Shown in pieces: positions 10,309-19,566 of a stretch of 37,697 nucleotides of DNA. The position numbers were made by a program, and so were the translations under genes. Under the pieces are notes generated by a model. That model was not told the origin of the DNA. It saw nothing but the letters and a program-made list of their open reading frames with translations, and ran no database searches. Source of the DNA: an uncultured Flavobacteriales bacterium (GTDB lineage Bacteria > Bacteroidota > Bacteroidia > Flavobacteriales_D > Parvicellaceae); the NCBI GenBank assembly GCA_913064955.1, contig CAJYBK010000003.1, positions 1 to 37,697 on the forward strand, given 5' to 3'. The number at the start of each line of letters is the position of its first letter. The stretch's first letter is position 1.

Positions 10309-12416
10309 AAACCTTTATCAACTGGAAGAATGTACCTTTTGTTAGAATCATTTTACCAATGATTACAGGAATTCTTTTGGCTATTTATAACGACTTCACC
10401 CATTCGTTTTGGACTCTATCATTTGTAATTTCCCTTTTAGCATTGTCAGTTTCCCTTTTTCTTACGAAAAGAAAGCCTTCACTTAATAAAGAACTGTTTT
10501 TTGGAGCGATTTTCTATTTTACTATATTTCTAGCAGGCGTCAACATTGTGATATTCAACACTGCTAAAAATGACACGCTACATTATCAAAAACACAATCA
10601 AAACTCAGTCAAATACATTGTTGAAGTAGTTGATTTACCAAAGGAAAAAGAGAACTCCATTCAAATAGTTGCAACTATAGAATCATGCATAGACTCTAAT
10701 CAAAATCAGGTTACTACTAATGGTAAAGCACTTCTTTATTTCGCTAAAGACAGTGCTAGTTCGTCCTTGATACAAGGGGACAAACTTATCATTAAAAGTA
10801 ACTTGGCTACTATCTCTCCCCCTATTAATCCGGGTCAATTTAACTACCAACAATACCTTTCTTTTAACCAAATCTATCAACAAGGGTTTGTCCAGCATGG
10901 TGACTTTTTAAAAATAGAAAATGGTAAGTTTGGTCTAATCAAATTCGCCTCTCAGTGCAGAGACCAACTTTTACTAATCTTAAAACAAAATGGATTATCT
11001 GGCAACGAGCTAGCGGTTGCTTCTGCACTTATACTTGGCTACAAAGATGATTTAGGAGAAGAGTTAAAACATTCCTATTCTAGTGCCGGTGCTACTCATG
11101 TACTTGCTGTATCTGGACTACATGTAGGGATTATTTTTTTGGTACTCAATTTCATTTTAAACCTTTTTGACAAAAAGGACAAATTTAAACTCAGCAAAGC
11201 GATAATTCTGATTTTGGCATTATGGTCTTACGCAACAATTACAGGATTAAGTCCTTCTGTGGTGAGGGCTGCTACGATGTTTAGTTTTGTTACTGCCGGA
11301 GGTGCTTTCCAAAGAAAAGCAAGTATCTACAATACACTTGCTGCATCTGCCTTTGTGCTACTTTGTATTAACCCCTATCTTATAATGGAAGTTGGTTTTC
11401 AACTCAGTTATTTAGCCGTTTTAGGAATTGTTTATTTTCAAAATTTGATCTACAAACGAATTTATGTGAAGAACAAATATCTAAATTACATTTGGATGAT
11501 TACCTCTGTATCAATAGCAGCACAACTAACCACATTTCCATTAGGACTACTCTACTTTCATCAATTTCCAACTTATTTTTTCATTTCTAACCTTGTCGTA
11601 ATTCCAGCCGCAATGCTTATTATTGGAATGGGTATTTTGCTTTTTATTTTAGGATGGATTCCATTCGTAGGAAGTGGTATTGGCTGGTGCCTAAGTACAT
11701 TCATCATGGGAGTAAACTCCTTTATTATTTATATAGATAAGTTGCCTTATTCCTTAATCGAAGGTATTAGCATAAGTATATTTGAAAGTTGGTTAATCTA
11801 CCTAATCATTTTATTATTTGTTCTAAGTTATGAAACGAGAAAAATGAAATACTTAGTCCTTTCTTTAGCCACAATCATAGCATTCATTTCAAATGATATT
11901 GGGGAGGATTATCAACTTAAAGACCACAAGGAAATAACTATATATCAAATAAAAGGCGAGCCCAACATCGACTTCATTTCTCAAGAAAATCATTACTTCA
12001 TAGCAGACAGCACCTTAATCAATAACAGAAGTGCTATGCTATTCAACGTACACCATCATTGGTTTGACCTTGACCTGAAACCACCAAAAACACACCCAAT
12101 TCATGCAACTTTTGAAACTCCCAATCTATTAGCTAACAGTGGAGTTTATCAATTTTACAACACCAAAATATACCACATTACTGAATCAAAGTCACACTAT
12201 TTTAAAGGAGAAATAGACATCTTATATTTAGACGTTAAAGATCAAATAAACATTTCTCCCATTATTGAAAATTTGAAGCCTACATACATAATCGTAGGAA
12301 ATCAGTGCAATTATAAATTGAGAACAGAACTAAAAAACCTAGTTTCCATGAAAGGAGCTAATGGATGTACTATTCACTTCTTGAGAGATTCCGGAGCATT
12401 TACTTTAAACATCTAA
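10305..12416 (+). CDS. comEC: ComEC/Rec2-family DNA internalisation channel protein
   Basis: DUF4131-like N-terminus; HSYSSAGATHVLAVSGLHVGIIFLVL and GLSPSVVRAATMFSF are ComEC signatures. Confidence 0.9.
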   Translation: MKTFINWKNVPFVRIILPMITGILLAIYNDFTHSFWTLSFVISLLALSVSLFLTKRKPSLNKELFFGAIFYFTIFLAGVNIVIFNTAKNDTLHYQKHNQNSVKYIVEVVDLPKEKENSIQIVATIESCIDSNQNQVTTNGKALLYFAKDSASSSLIQGDKLIIKSNLATISPPINPGQFNYQQYLSFNQIYQQGFVQHGDFLKIENGKFGLIKFASQCRDQLLLILKQNGLSGNELAVASALILGYKDDLGEELKHSYSSAGATHVLAVSGLHVGIIFLVLNFILNLFDKKDKFKLSKAIILILALWSYATITGLSPSVVRAATMFSFVTAGGAFQRKASIYNTLAASAFVLLCINPYLIMEVGFQLSYLAVLGIVYFQNLIYKRIYVKNKYLNYIWMITSVSIAAQLTTFPLGLLYFHQFPTYFFISNLVVIPAAMLIIGMGILLFILGWIPFVGSGIGWCLSTFIMGVNSFIIYIDKLPYSLIEGISISIFESWLIYLIILLFVLSYETRKMKYLVLSLATIIAFISNDIGEDYQLKDHKEITIYQIKGEPNIDFISQENHYFIADSTLINNRSAMLFNVHHHWFDLDLKPPKTHPIHATFETPNLLANSGVYQFYNTKIYHITESKSHYFKGEIDILYLDVKDQINISPIIENLKPTYIIVGNQCNYKLRTELKNLVSMKGANGCTIHFLRDSGAFTLNI

Positions 12417-12454
12417 TAATAGTTTGGTCCTAACTTCTTTTCATTTAAATAGAC

Positions 12455-12462
12455 TAAATTTG
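12455..12462 (+). promoter_or_regulatory. Bacteroidota-type -7 element TAAATTTG
   Basis: Matches TAnnTTTG; four nt before GTG at 12467. No well-spaced -33 TTG seen. Confidence 0.5.
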
Positions 12463-12466
12463 CAAC

Positions 12467-12877
12467 GTGAAATCGAGAAACAAAAACATAGAGGATTTTG
12501 ACAATATCGCGGATGAGGACTTGACCAGTTTGGAACAAGCCGGTCAACGTGAATTCGTTAATCGATTAAAAGCGAATCGTAAAAAGGCGGCCAAGGCAAT
12601 GAAAGTATTTGCAAAAGACCTTGGTAACGAAGCCAAAGAAACTAGAGAAGCTTCAAAAATATTGGTTAAATTCCTTGCAGATGGAAGTGTCACACCTGAG
12701 GAGGAGAAAGAGTTGAAAACTCAGATTTATGATTTATTCAAAATGGTTGGTATTGGTATTCCCTTTTTTATGATTCCAGGTTCTTCCTTACTCCTTCCAT
12801 TTCTAATCAAAATCAGCGCTAAATATGGTGTTAATTTACTTCCAACCTCATTCGATCACAGTAAAGAAGAAGAGTAA
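12467..12877 (+). CDS. Small LETM1-like domain protein
   Basis: ETREASKILVKFLADGSVTPEEEKELKTQIYDLFKMVGIGIPFFMIPGSSLLLPFLIKISAKYGVNLLPTSF follows the LETM1 pattern (helix, xLTxxE, DLFxLVPF...P...LLP...LPS/TF). Confidence 0.72.
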   Translation: MKSRNKNIEDFDNIADEDLTSLEQAGQREFVNRLKANRKKAAKAMKVFAKDLGNEAKETREASKILVKFLADGSVTPEEEKELKTQIYDLFKMVGIGIPFFMIPGSSLLLPFLIKISAKYGVNLLPTSFDHSKEEE

Positions 12878-12897
12878 TTATTTCTCTGTGAAATAAT
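12877..12897. terminator. Hairpin at convergent gene junction
   Basis: ATTATTTC-TCTGT-GAAATAAT, perfect 8-bp stem spanning the abutted stops TAA|TTA. Confidence 0.5.
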
Positions 12898-13324
12898 ATT
12901 TACTTCCAGCAAGTAACCATTTACCATTTTTAGGTTTCGTAAAATTGTAAGTAGCATAAGTCCATTTACCTTCAGTAGTTCTATCTCCTACTCTAGCCAA
13001 AATAACAGTTATTTCTCCCTTGGATTTACTAAACTTGCCCAGTTCAATTTTACCATAAGGTTTACCAGCCATCAATAGGTTACTTCCTAAATCAAAAGCA
13101 ACTCTAATCTTATCAAAATCATATACTGGAGCCCCCATTTCTTCATAATCCAATGTTAGAAAATTAAATGTTCTCAGAGAATCTCCTTCTTCCGTTTGTC
13201 CCAAAATCTGATCTACGCTGTCCAATTTACAAATCCTTGCAATCATTGTTGCCAACTCGTCATCACTTTGAGCATTGGCTCCAAAAGACAACAGAACGGT
13301 TAAAATAATTAATAAATGTTTCAT
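12878..13324 (-). CDS. Small secreted hypothetical protein
   Basis: Signal peptide MKHLLIILTVLLSFGANAQ. Confidence 0.65.
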   Translation of the reverse strand: MKHLLIILTVLLSFGANAQSDDELATMIARICKLDSVDQILGQTEEGDSLRTFNFLTLDYEEMGAPVYDFDKIRVAFDLGSNLLMAGKPYGKIELGKFSKSKGEITVILARVGDRTTEGKWTYATYNFTKPKNGKWLLAGSKYYFTEK

Positions 13325-13325
13325 T

Positions 13326-14264
13326 TTATTTTTCTTTTACTGATGTTAATACAAAATTTAAATCAAACAAGAACGAATAACCACTCTTGCTTACACTGTC
13401 TTCTTTTACAATATGATTTAATTGATATCCTGTTATAACATCAACTTCATCGACCTTACTTATAAATGGCGCCAGTTTCTCATATTTTCCAACGGAGACT
13501 ACTTCAGGAAGATTTACTTTCTCCCATTCTTGCACTACTTTAAGCGTAAAATCCTTTTCATTAAACTGATTGTTAGCACGTATATAATCAGTCATTCGAA
13601 TAATTGTTTTTAGCAATTCACCCTTATATTCTGTTTCACTTTCCAACGCTGCGTAACAAGTTGTGTAAAAACTACTATTCATTTCATTCGCCCACCCATA
13701 ATTACTGCTTTCATAAACGGGGCTTTGATTCATAAAGATCTTGAATGTGCTGTATTCTTTTTTACTTAAAGGTAACATCATATGCTGACGTGCCTCTTTA
13801 ATTGTGTAATTGGGGTATACCTCAAAATCATATTCATAAACAGTGGCTGAGTCACCTGTTACCGGCTGTATAGCAAAAATGTGATTAATTTCATACCATG
13901 GATAAATTCCTTTATCTTGAATCTCTTGCTTTTTAAAAGCTATTTTAACATCCTGAGCCTCTATAACTTGTTCTAAAGAGTCTCCATAATACTCATATAA
14001 CAATGGTAATTGATTCTTTTTTTCAATCATTTCATCTAACTCCAAAATTTCTTTTGGCTTTAGCATGTACAATTCTCCAAATTTAAAATTTTTGTATGAT
14101 CCCACACTAGCAAAAGCGGTTTTGACATGATTCGATACTCCTTCTTTTACTTTTTCTTCTTTCGATATTTTACTTACATTTGAAGAAGAGGGAGTTGTGG
14201 TAGGATAATTACCTAAACAAGCGTTTAAAGAAATTAGTAAGATTAAATATAATGTAGTTCTCAT
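13326..14264 (-). CDS. Hypothetical lipoprotein
   Basis: MRTTLYLILLISLNACLGNY lipobox from the internal ATG at 14264; the upstream extension to 14357 lacks signal-peptide logic. Confidence 0.65.
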   Translation of the reverse strand: MRTTLYLILLISLNACLGNYPTTTPSSSNVSKISKEEKVKEGVSNHVKTAFASVGSYKNFKFGELYMLKPKEILELDEMIEKKNQLPLLYEYYGDSLEQVIEAQDVKIAFKKQEIQDKGIYPWYEINHIFAIQPVTGDSATVYEYDFEVYPNYTIKEARQHMMLPLSKKEYSTFKIFMNQSPVYESSNYGWANEMNSSFYTTCYAALESETEYKGELLKTIIRMTDYIRANNQFNEKDFTLKVVQEWEKVNLPEVVSVGKYEKLAPFISKVDEVDVITGYQLNHIVKEDSVSKSGYSFLFDLNFVLTSVKEK

Positions 14265-14319
14265 GAATTGTATAAAAACAATGATAATAAATGCTTTCGT
14301 AGAAAAGACTGCAAAAACT

Positions 14320-15177
14320 ATGCGCAAATTTAATCTTTTGCTGTGGTTTATCCTCATCTTCTCTAACTATATTTCTCAATCGCCCCCGACAGACACCACT
14401 CACAAAGAAAACTACCTTTCCGACAGAGATGCCAAATTTGCCGTTTCTCAAATTGTTTATTACTGTGGATTAGAGCCCAATTTTGAAATTGTAGAGGATT
14501 ACAATATTAAAAATGCCAATGCTTTCATAAAGAGAAGAAAAAGATTTATCAAATACAACCCACTCTTTCTAAAAAGAATTACAGACTCTCTGCACACAGA
14601 TTGGGCAGCGTGGAGTGTACTTGCACATGAGTTAGGACATCATTTATTAGGTCACACCATCACCAAGTTCACCGTTTCATATGAACATGAAATTGAAGCG
14701 GATAAGTTTTCTGGATTTATACTCTATCAAATGGGTGCATCTCTGGATGAAGCATTAATTTGTATTGAAAGTGAAGGCAATCCGCATGGTTCTCATTCAC
14801 ACCCTCCTTTGGAAAAAAGAGTTTTTGCGATTTCTGAAGGTTGGAATCAAGCCAAAAACCTTAAAAACAAAAGTATTACTAACTTCAAACAAACCGACAA
14901 CACCAATATAAACGAAGAACTCACTCACCGAATAAGATTCAATAACGAGTTAACTAGTTATTATGTGAATGTGGAGCGACAATTGATTTGGTATGACAAT
15001 TATGCCAATGCTATTTTAATTAGCACATTAAAAGACAGTGAGAACAAGAGTTTTAAATGGGAGTTTTTCTTAGAAAAATCAAAATACGCCATTGATTTCA
15101 AAGGAGGAATATGGCTATTAAGTACTCATGGCAACAATCTTTCTGTGGGTGATACCGAAGCAATTGAAAACAATTAA
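14320..15177 (+). CDS. Secreted M48-family metalloprotease with extra C-terminal domain
   Basis: HELGHH (HExxH) plus EIEADKFSGFILYQMGA (ExxxD); signal peptide MRKFNLLLWFILIFSNYISQ from ATG 14320. Confidence 0.85.
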   Translation: MRKFNLLLWFILIFSNYISQSPPTDTTHKENYLSDRDAKFAVSQIVYYCGLEPNFEIVEDYNIKNANAFIKRRKRFIKYNPLFLKRITDSLHTDWAAWSVLAHELGHHLLGHTITKFTVSYEHEIEADKFSGFILYQMGASLDEALICIESEGNPHGSHSHPPLEKRVFAISEGWNQAKNLKNKSITNFKQTDNTNINEELTHRIRFNNELTSYYVNVERQLIWYDNYANAILISTLKDSENKSFKWEFFLEKSKYAIDFKGGIWLLSTHGNNLSVGDTEAIENN

Positions 15178-15554
15178 ATAAAACTTTTCATCCACTTTCT
15201 AGCTTCATTCTCTGATTTAAACATTCTAATTGGAACTTTAGGTCTATAAATTGCAACAAATGTATGAGTCAAAAACCTTAAGACGGCTGAATCCTCCATT
15301 ATTGCACAGGCAGAAACGTATTTATGCATATGGTCATTAATATACTTTTTTGAGTCATTGTCCATATATCTTTGCTTCCCTCTTTCATCACTCATATATG
15401 GTAATAGTTGCCCATTAGAAAGTTCTTTGATGGATTCCAATAACTCTTCGTAATTCTCTAGGCTAAATTGTTCTACGCTAGAAGACAAGACTAAAAATCC
15501 TTCTTCATCATATATCAAATCTCCAAAACTACATTCCTTTTTACTCCCCTTCAT
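15174..15554 (-). CDS. STAS-like protein (DUF7793-like), member 1 of 3
   Basis: C-terminal signature VLRFLTHTFVAIYRPKVPIRMFKSENEARKWMKSF shared with ORFs at 25355 and 25765. Confidence 0.6.
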   Translation of the reverse strand: MKGSKKECSFGDLIYDEEGFLVLSSSVEQFSLENYEELLESIKELSNGQLLPYMSDERGKQRYMDNDSKKYINDHMHKYVSACAIMEDSAVLRFLTHTFVAIYRPKVPIRMFKSENEARKWMKSFI

Positions 15555-15720
15555 TCCTTCTCATTTTTTGTCTTAGTATAAGAACGTAAGTGAATCTAAT
15601 AAAGTTATAATCATTGGACAGAAATAAAAGAAACAAGGTTAAAAGTATTTATTAGTATTATGAATTTTATTTTTTAGGTCAATAAAGTACAAAGGCTTTA
15701 TGGTTCTAGTATTAAACAAG

Positions 15721-15728
15721 TATATTTG
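15721..15728 (+). promoter_or_regulatory. -7 element TATATTTG upstream of patatin gene
   Basis: TAnnTTTG match 24 nt before ATG 15753. Confidence 0.5.
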
Positions 15729-15752
15729 CAATAATAAATCAGTTCAAAAAAG

Positions 15753-16670
15753 ATGAATGCTTTAGTAATATCAGGAGGGGGAAGTAAAGGTGCATTTGCT
15801 GGTGGTATTGCGGAATACTTGATGAAGAATTGCGGTGCAGAATACGATTTATTTGTTGGTTCTAGTACAGGCAGTTTACTTATTAGTCATTTAGCATTGG
15901 GTGAAATTGATAAAATCAAAGAGGTATATACCAATGTAACTCAAAAAGATATTTTTCATATAAACCCATTTAAGATAAAGGAAAGTAAAGAGTCTAAAGA
16001 TGGATTTTCGGTATCCATTAATCACTGGAACATGATTAAGTCGTTTATATGGAAAAAACAAACTTTCGGTGATTCAATCAATTTAAGAAGATTGATAAAA
16101 GAAGGACTTTCTAAAAAGGACTACGAAAAACTAATTGAAAGGAGAAAGCAAGTGGTTGTATCAGTATCTAATTTAACAAAGTTTAGAACTGAATTTAAGT
16201 CCAACACTGATTATTCTTACACCGATTTTATTGACTGGATATGGGCTTCAGCTAACTACGTACCCTTTATGAGCATTGTCAACAAGCATGGATCTGAATA
16301 TGCAGATGGAGGTTTCGGCAGCCATACACCCATACAAGCGGCAATTGATTTAGGAGCCAAGAACATTGATGTTATTATATTAGAACCAGAAACGTTAGAT
16401 AGAAATTTTGAACCAACTACCAATGCCTTTGGCTCTTTAATGCGTGTATTTGGGTTTATGACGGAACAAATCTACTATGACGACCTGATTATCGGAAAAT
16501 TAAAAAGTAAAGCCAGAAACGTGCAAGTGCGAACTTTTCACACTCCATATATGCTAACCGACTTTCCATTTGTATTTAGACCTGAGTTAATGAAAAAATG
16601 GTGGCAAGAAGGATTTGAACATGCCCGTAAGTCCAATCCATCTTGTAGAATAATAAGTAAAGAAATATAG
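15753..16670 (+). CDS. Patatin-like phospholipase
   Basis: ISGGGSKGAFAGGIAEYL (oxyanion loop), GSSTGSL (GxSxG), YADGGFG (DGG). Confidence 0.92.
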   Translation: MNALVISGGGSKGAFAGGIAEYLMKNCGAEYDLFVGSSTGSLLISHLALGEIDKIKEVYTNVTQKDIFHINPFKIKESKESKDGFSVSINHWNMIKSFIWKKQTFGDSINLRRLIKEGLSKKDYEKLIERRKQVVVSVSNLTKFRTEFKSNTDYSYTDFIDWIWASANYVPFMSIVNKHGSEYADGGFGSHTPIQAAIDLGAKNIDVIILEPETLDRNFEPTTNAFGSLMRVFGFMTEQIYYDDLIIGKLKSKARNVQVRTFHTPYMLTDFPFVFRPELMKKWWQEGFEHARKSNPSCRIISKEI

Positions 16671-16677
16671 AGATTTC

Positions 16678-17442
16678 ATGTTGCGTTGCGTTCCTTTTTT
16701 TATCGTTTTAATTATAGTTCAATCTATTTCCGTTACTGTCAATGCACAATTAATCAACATTGAAGAAAAACGACTTAACTCCAACGAAGAAGGCTGGAAA
16801 GGCAACATTGATTTTAATGCAAAGTACACTCAAAACACACAAATGGTTTGGCAGCTTTCCAACAAGGTGAGTATTCAATACAGAAAAAAAAATCACACCC
16901 ATTTGTTTCTAAATGACATCTCCTTGGTTCGAAGTAATCAAAGCGATTTAGTCAATTATGGATTTGCGCATTATAGGTACAGCAATCTAGTTATTCCAGA
17001 CAAAGATCTTAAATGGGAATCCTACGCACAGATTCAATACAATAGCGTGCAGAAAATCCGACAAAGATTACTTCTAGGATCTGGATTTAGGTTTAAAATA
17101 ATCAACACAGATTCAGTCTATTTGAGTTATGGATGGTCTTTGATGTATGAATATGAAGAAACAACCATTCCGGAATACAGTAACTTGATTAGAAACTCGA
17201 ATTACCTTTCCTTTGATTGGAAAATTAGTAAAATATGGGAATTGAAAACAATAATGTATTATCAACCATCTATCGGAGATTTTTCAGACTTTAGACTTTC
17301 CAATGTTTCAAATATTACCCATAATCTTACTGAACACATCTCTTTGGTCTTTAATTTAAATATCCAATACGATTCTAATCCTCCGATTGAAGTTCCTGTC
17401 AATTCGTTTCAAACAGGTATCTTAATACGATTTAAATTTTAA
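16678..17442 (+). CDS. DUF2490-like predicted outer membrane protein
   Basis: Signal peptide, beta-rich sequence with alternating YRY/QY segments, terminal GILIRFKF aromatic residue. Confidence 0.7.
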   Translation: MLRCVPFFIVLIIVQSISVTVNAQLINIEEKRLNSNEEGWKGNIDFNAKYTQNTQMVWQLSNKVSIQYRKKNHTHLFLNDISLVRSNQSDLVNYGFAHYRYSNLVIPDKDLKWESYAQIQYNSVQKIRQRLLLGSGFRFKIINTDSVYLSYGWSLMYEYEETTIPEYSNLIRNSNYLSFDWKISKIWELKTIMYYQPSIGDFSDFRLSNVSNITHNLTEHISLVFNLNIQYDSNPPIEVPVNSFQTGILIRFKF

Positions 17443-17448
17443 CGATAA

Positions 17449-19566
17449 ATGCAAAACTTTTTTATTTCTGAGATATCCCGGTCTGAACAATTAAAAGATT
17501 GGCAGGTATCCAAAACTTTAGAACTTCTTAAAGAAGGTGGAACAGTTCCTTTCATATCCAGATATCGTAAAGATGCCACTGGAAATTTAGATGAAGTGCA
17601 AATCGAATCCATCCAAAAAGAGTATGCTCGATTTGAAAATATTGCTAAACGAAAAAGCACCATTCTTGAAGCCATAAAACAAGCAGAGAAGTTAAGCACT
17701 GAACTAACTAAACAAATAAATGATTGCTGGAATGAGACGCTTTTGGAGGATATTTACCTTCCTTATAAAACAAGACGAAAAACCAAAGCGGATGTTGCCA
17801 TCGAAAATGGATTAGAACCCCTAGCTAAAATACTCATGGCGCAGCATAATGAATCTTTGGAAGTTGCGGCCAGCAGATTTAAAAATGCAAATATTCAAAA
17901 TATTGAAGATGCCATTTCTGGAGCACAAGACATTGCCGCACAATGGATAGCAGAAAGAATTTATATCAGAGAAAATCTAAGAAGACTGTTTCAAAGAGAA
18001 GCCATTATTACTTCAAAAATAGTTAAAGGTAAAGACGAAGAAGCAGAAAAATACAGTGATTACTTTGACTACAAAGAACCTGTTTCTAAAGTTAAATCTC
18101 ACAGAACATTAGCGTTACTCAGAGGTTCAAAAGAAGGATTGTTAAAGGTTAAAATAGAGCCTAACAAAGAGGCCGCGCTGCAAATATTGGAAAAAGGAAT
18201 AGTAAAAACTAACAATCCAGACGCTTTCTTAATTGAAGCTATCAAAGATGCATACAAAAGGTTGCTCAAGCCTTCTTTGGAAAATGAATTAACGAAAGTA
18301 CTCAAGCAAAAAGCAGATGAAGAGGCTATTAAAGTTTTTGCACAAAACCTTCAGCAATTGTTACTTCAGCCTCCGTTAGGTTCGTACAGAGTATTAGCAA
18401 TTGACCCAGGCTTTAGAAGTGGATGCAAAGTAGTGTGCTTAGATAGCAATGGTGATTTATTGCAAAACGAAACTATATTCCCACACGCACCTCAACGAGA
18501 GACAGCCATGGCCAAGAAAAAACTTTCTACTATTGTAGAGCAATATCAAATTGAGGCTATTGCAATTGGAAATGGTACAGCAAGTAGGGAGACAGAATCA
18601 TTTGTTAAAGCTATTCACTTTGATAGAGAAGTAAAAGTATTTGTCGTAAATGAAGCAGGAGCGTCTGTTTATTCGGCTTCTAAAGTTGCGAGAGAAGAGT
18701 TTCCTCAATATGATGTGACCGTAAGAGGTTCAGTTTCTATTGGCAGAAGATTGATGGACCCATTAGCAGAATTGGTCAAAATAGACCCAAAAAGCATTGG
18801 TGTGGGACAATACCAGCATGATGTGGATCAGAAACATCTGCAAGAGAACTTAGATAATGTAGTGATTTCTTGTGTAAATAAAGTTGGAGTGGATTTAAAC
18901 ACTGCCAGCAAATATTTACTTACTTATGTTTCCGGAGTTGGACCATCATTAGCTGAAAACATCGTAAAATACAGAAGTGAAATAGGTCAATTTAGTTCCA
19001 GAAAAGAACTTAAAAACGTGGCTAAACTAGGTCAAAAAGCATTTGAACAATCTGCAGGATTCTTAAGGGTGAGAAATGGCGAAAATCCTTTAGACAATAC
19101 TTCTGTTCATCCAGAAAACTATGGATTAGTCAAAAAAATGGCAAAATCGATTGGCAAGCAAGTTGACGAAATAATTGGTGAATCTGAAATTCTGGAAAAT
19201 ATAGAACTACAAAAATTTGTGGATAATGAAATCGGGATGCATACACTTACTGACATTATCAATGAATTGAAGAAACCTGGACATGACCCGCGTAAAATGG
19301 TCAAAGTATTTGAGTTTGATAAAACAATCCGAAGTATGGATCACCTAGAAGTTGGAAAGGAACTACCAGGGATAGTTAATAATGTAACCAATTTTGGTGC
19401 CTTCGTTGACATTGGAATTAAAGAAAATGGATTGATTCACATTTCTAATTTGGCAGATGAATATATAGCTAACCCTGCGGATGTAATCTCGCTTCACCAG
19501 CATGTTATGGTCAAAGTGATCTCCATAGACAAAGTCAGAAAACGAATCGGATTAAAACTATTGTAA
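17449..19566 (+). CDS. tex: Tex family RNA-binding transcription accessory protein
   Basis: YqgF-like region (VLAIDPGFRSGCKVVCLD), helix-hairpin-helix, C-terminal S1 domain (LPGIVNNVTNFGAFVDIGIKENGLIHISNLAD). Confidence 0.95.
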   Translation: MQNFFISEISRSEQLKDWQVSKTLELLKEGGTVPFISRYRKDATGNLDEVQIESIQKEYARFENIAKRKSTILEAIKQAEKLSTELTKQINDCWNETLLEDIYLPYKTRRKTKADVAIENGLEPLAKILMAQHNESLEVAASRFKNANIQNIEDAISGAQDIAAQWIAERIYIRENLRRLFQREAIITSKIVKGKDEEAEKYSDYFDYKEPVSKVKSHRTLALLRGSKEGLLKVKIEPNKEAALQILEKGIVKTNNPDAFLIEAIKDAYKRLLKPSLENELTKVLKQKADEEAIKVFAQNLQQLLLQPPLGSYRVLAIDPGFRSGCKVVCLDSNGDLLQNETIFPHAPQRETAMAKKKLSTIVEQYQIEAIAIGNGTASRETESFVKAIHFDREVKVFVVNEAGASVYSASKVAREEFPQYDVTVRGSVSIGRRLMDPLAELVKIDPKSIGVGQYQHDVDQKHLQENLDNVVISCVNKVGVDLNTASKYLLTYVSGVGPSLAENIVKYRSEIGQFSSRKELKNVAKLGQKAFEQSAGFLRVRNGENPLDNTSVHPENYGLVKKMAKSIGKQVDEIIGESEILENIELQKFVDNEIGMHTLTDIINELKKPGHDPRKMVKVFEFDKTIRSMDHLEVGKELPGIVNNVTNFGAFVDIGIKENGLIHISNLADEYIANPADVISLHQHVMVKVISIDKVRKRIGLKLL

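Noticed and set aside
14209-14451. 80-aa minus-strand ORF across the lipoprotein/M48 divergent region
   Set aside because: Overlaps two better-supported starts and has no homology-like features.
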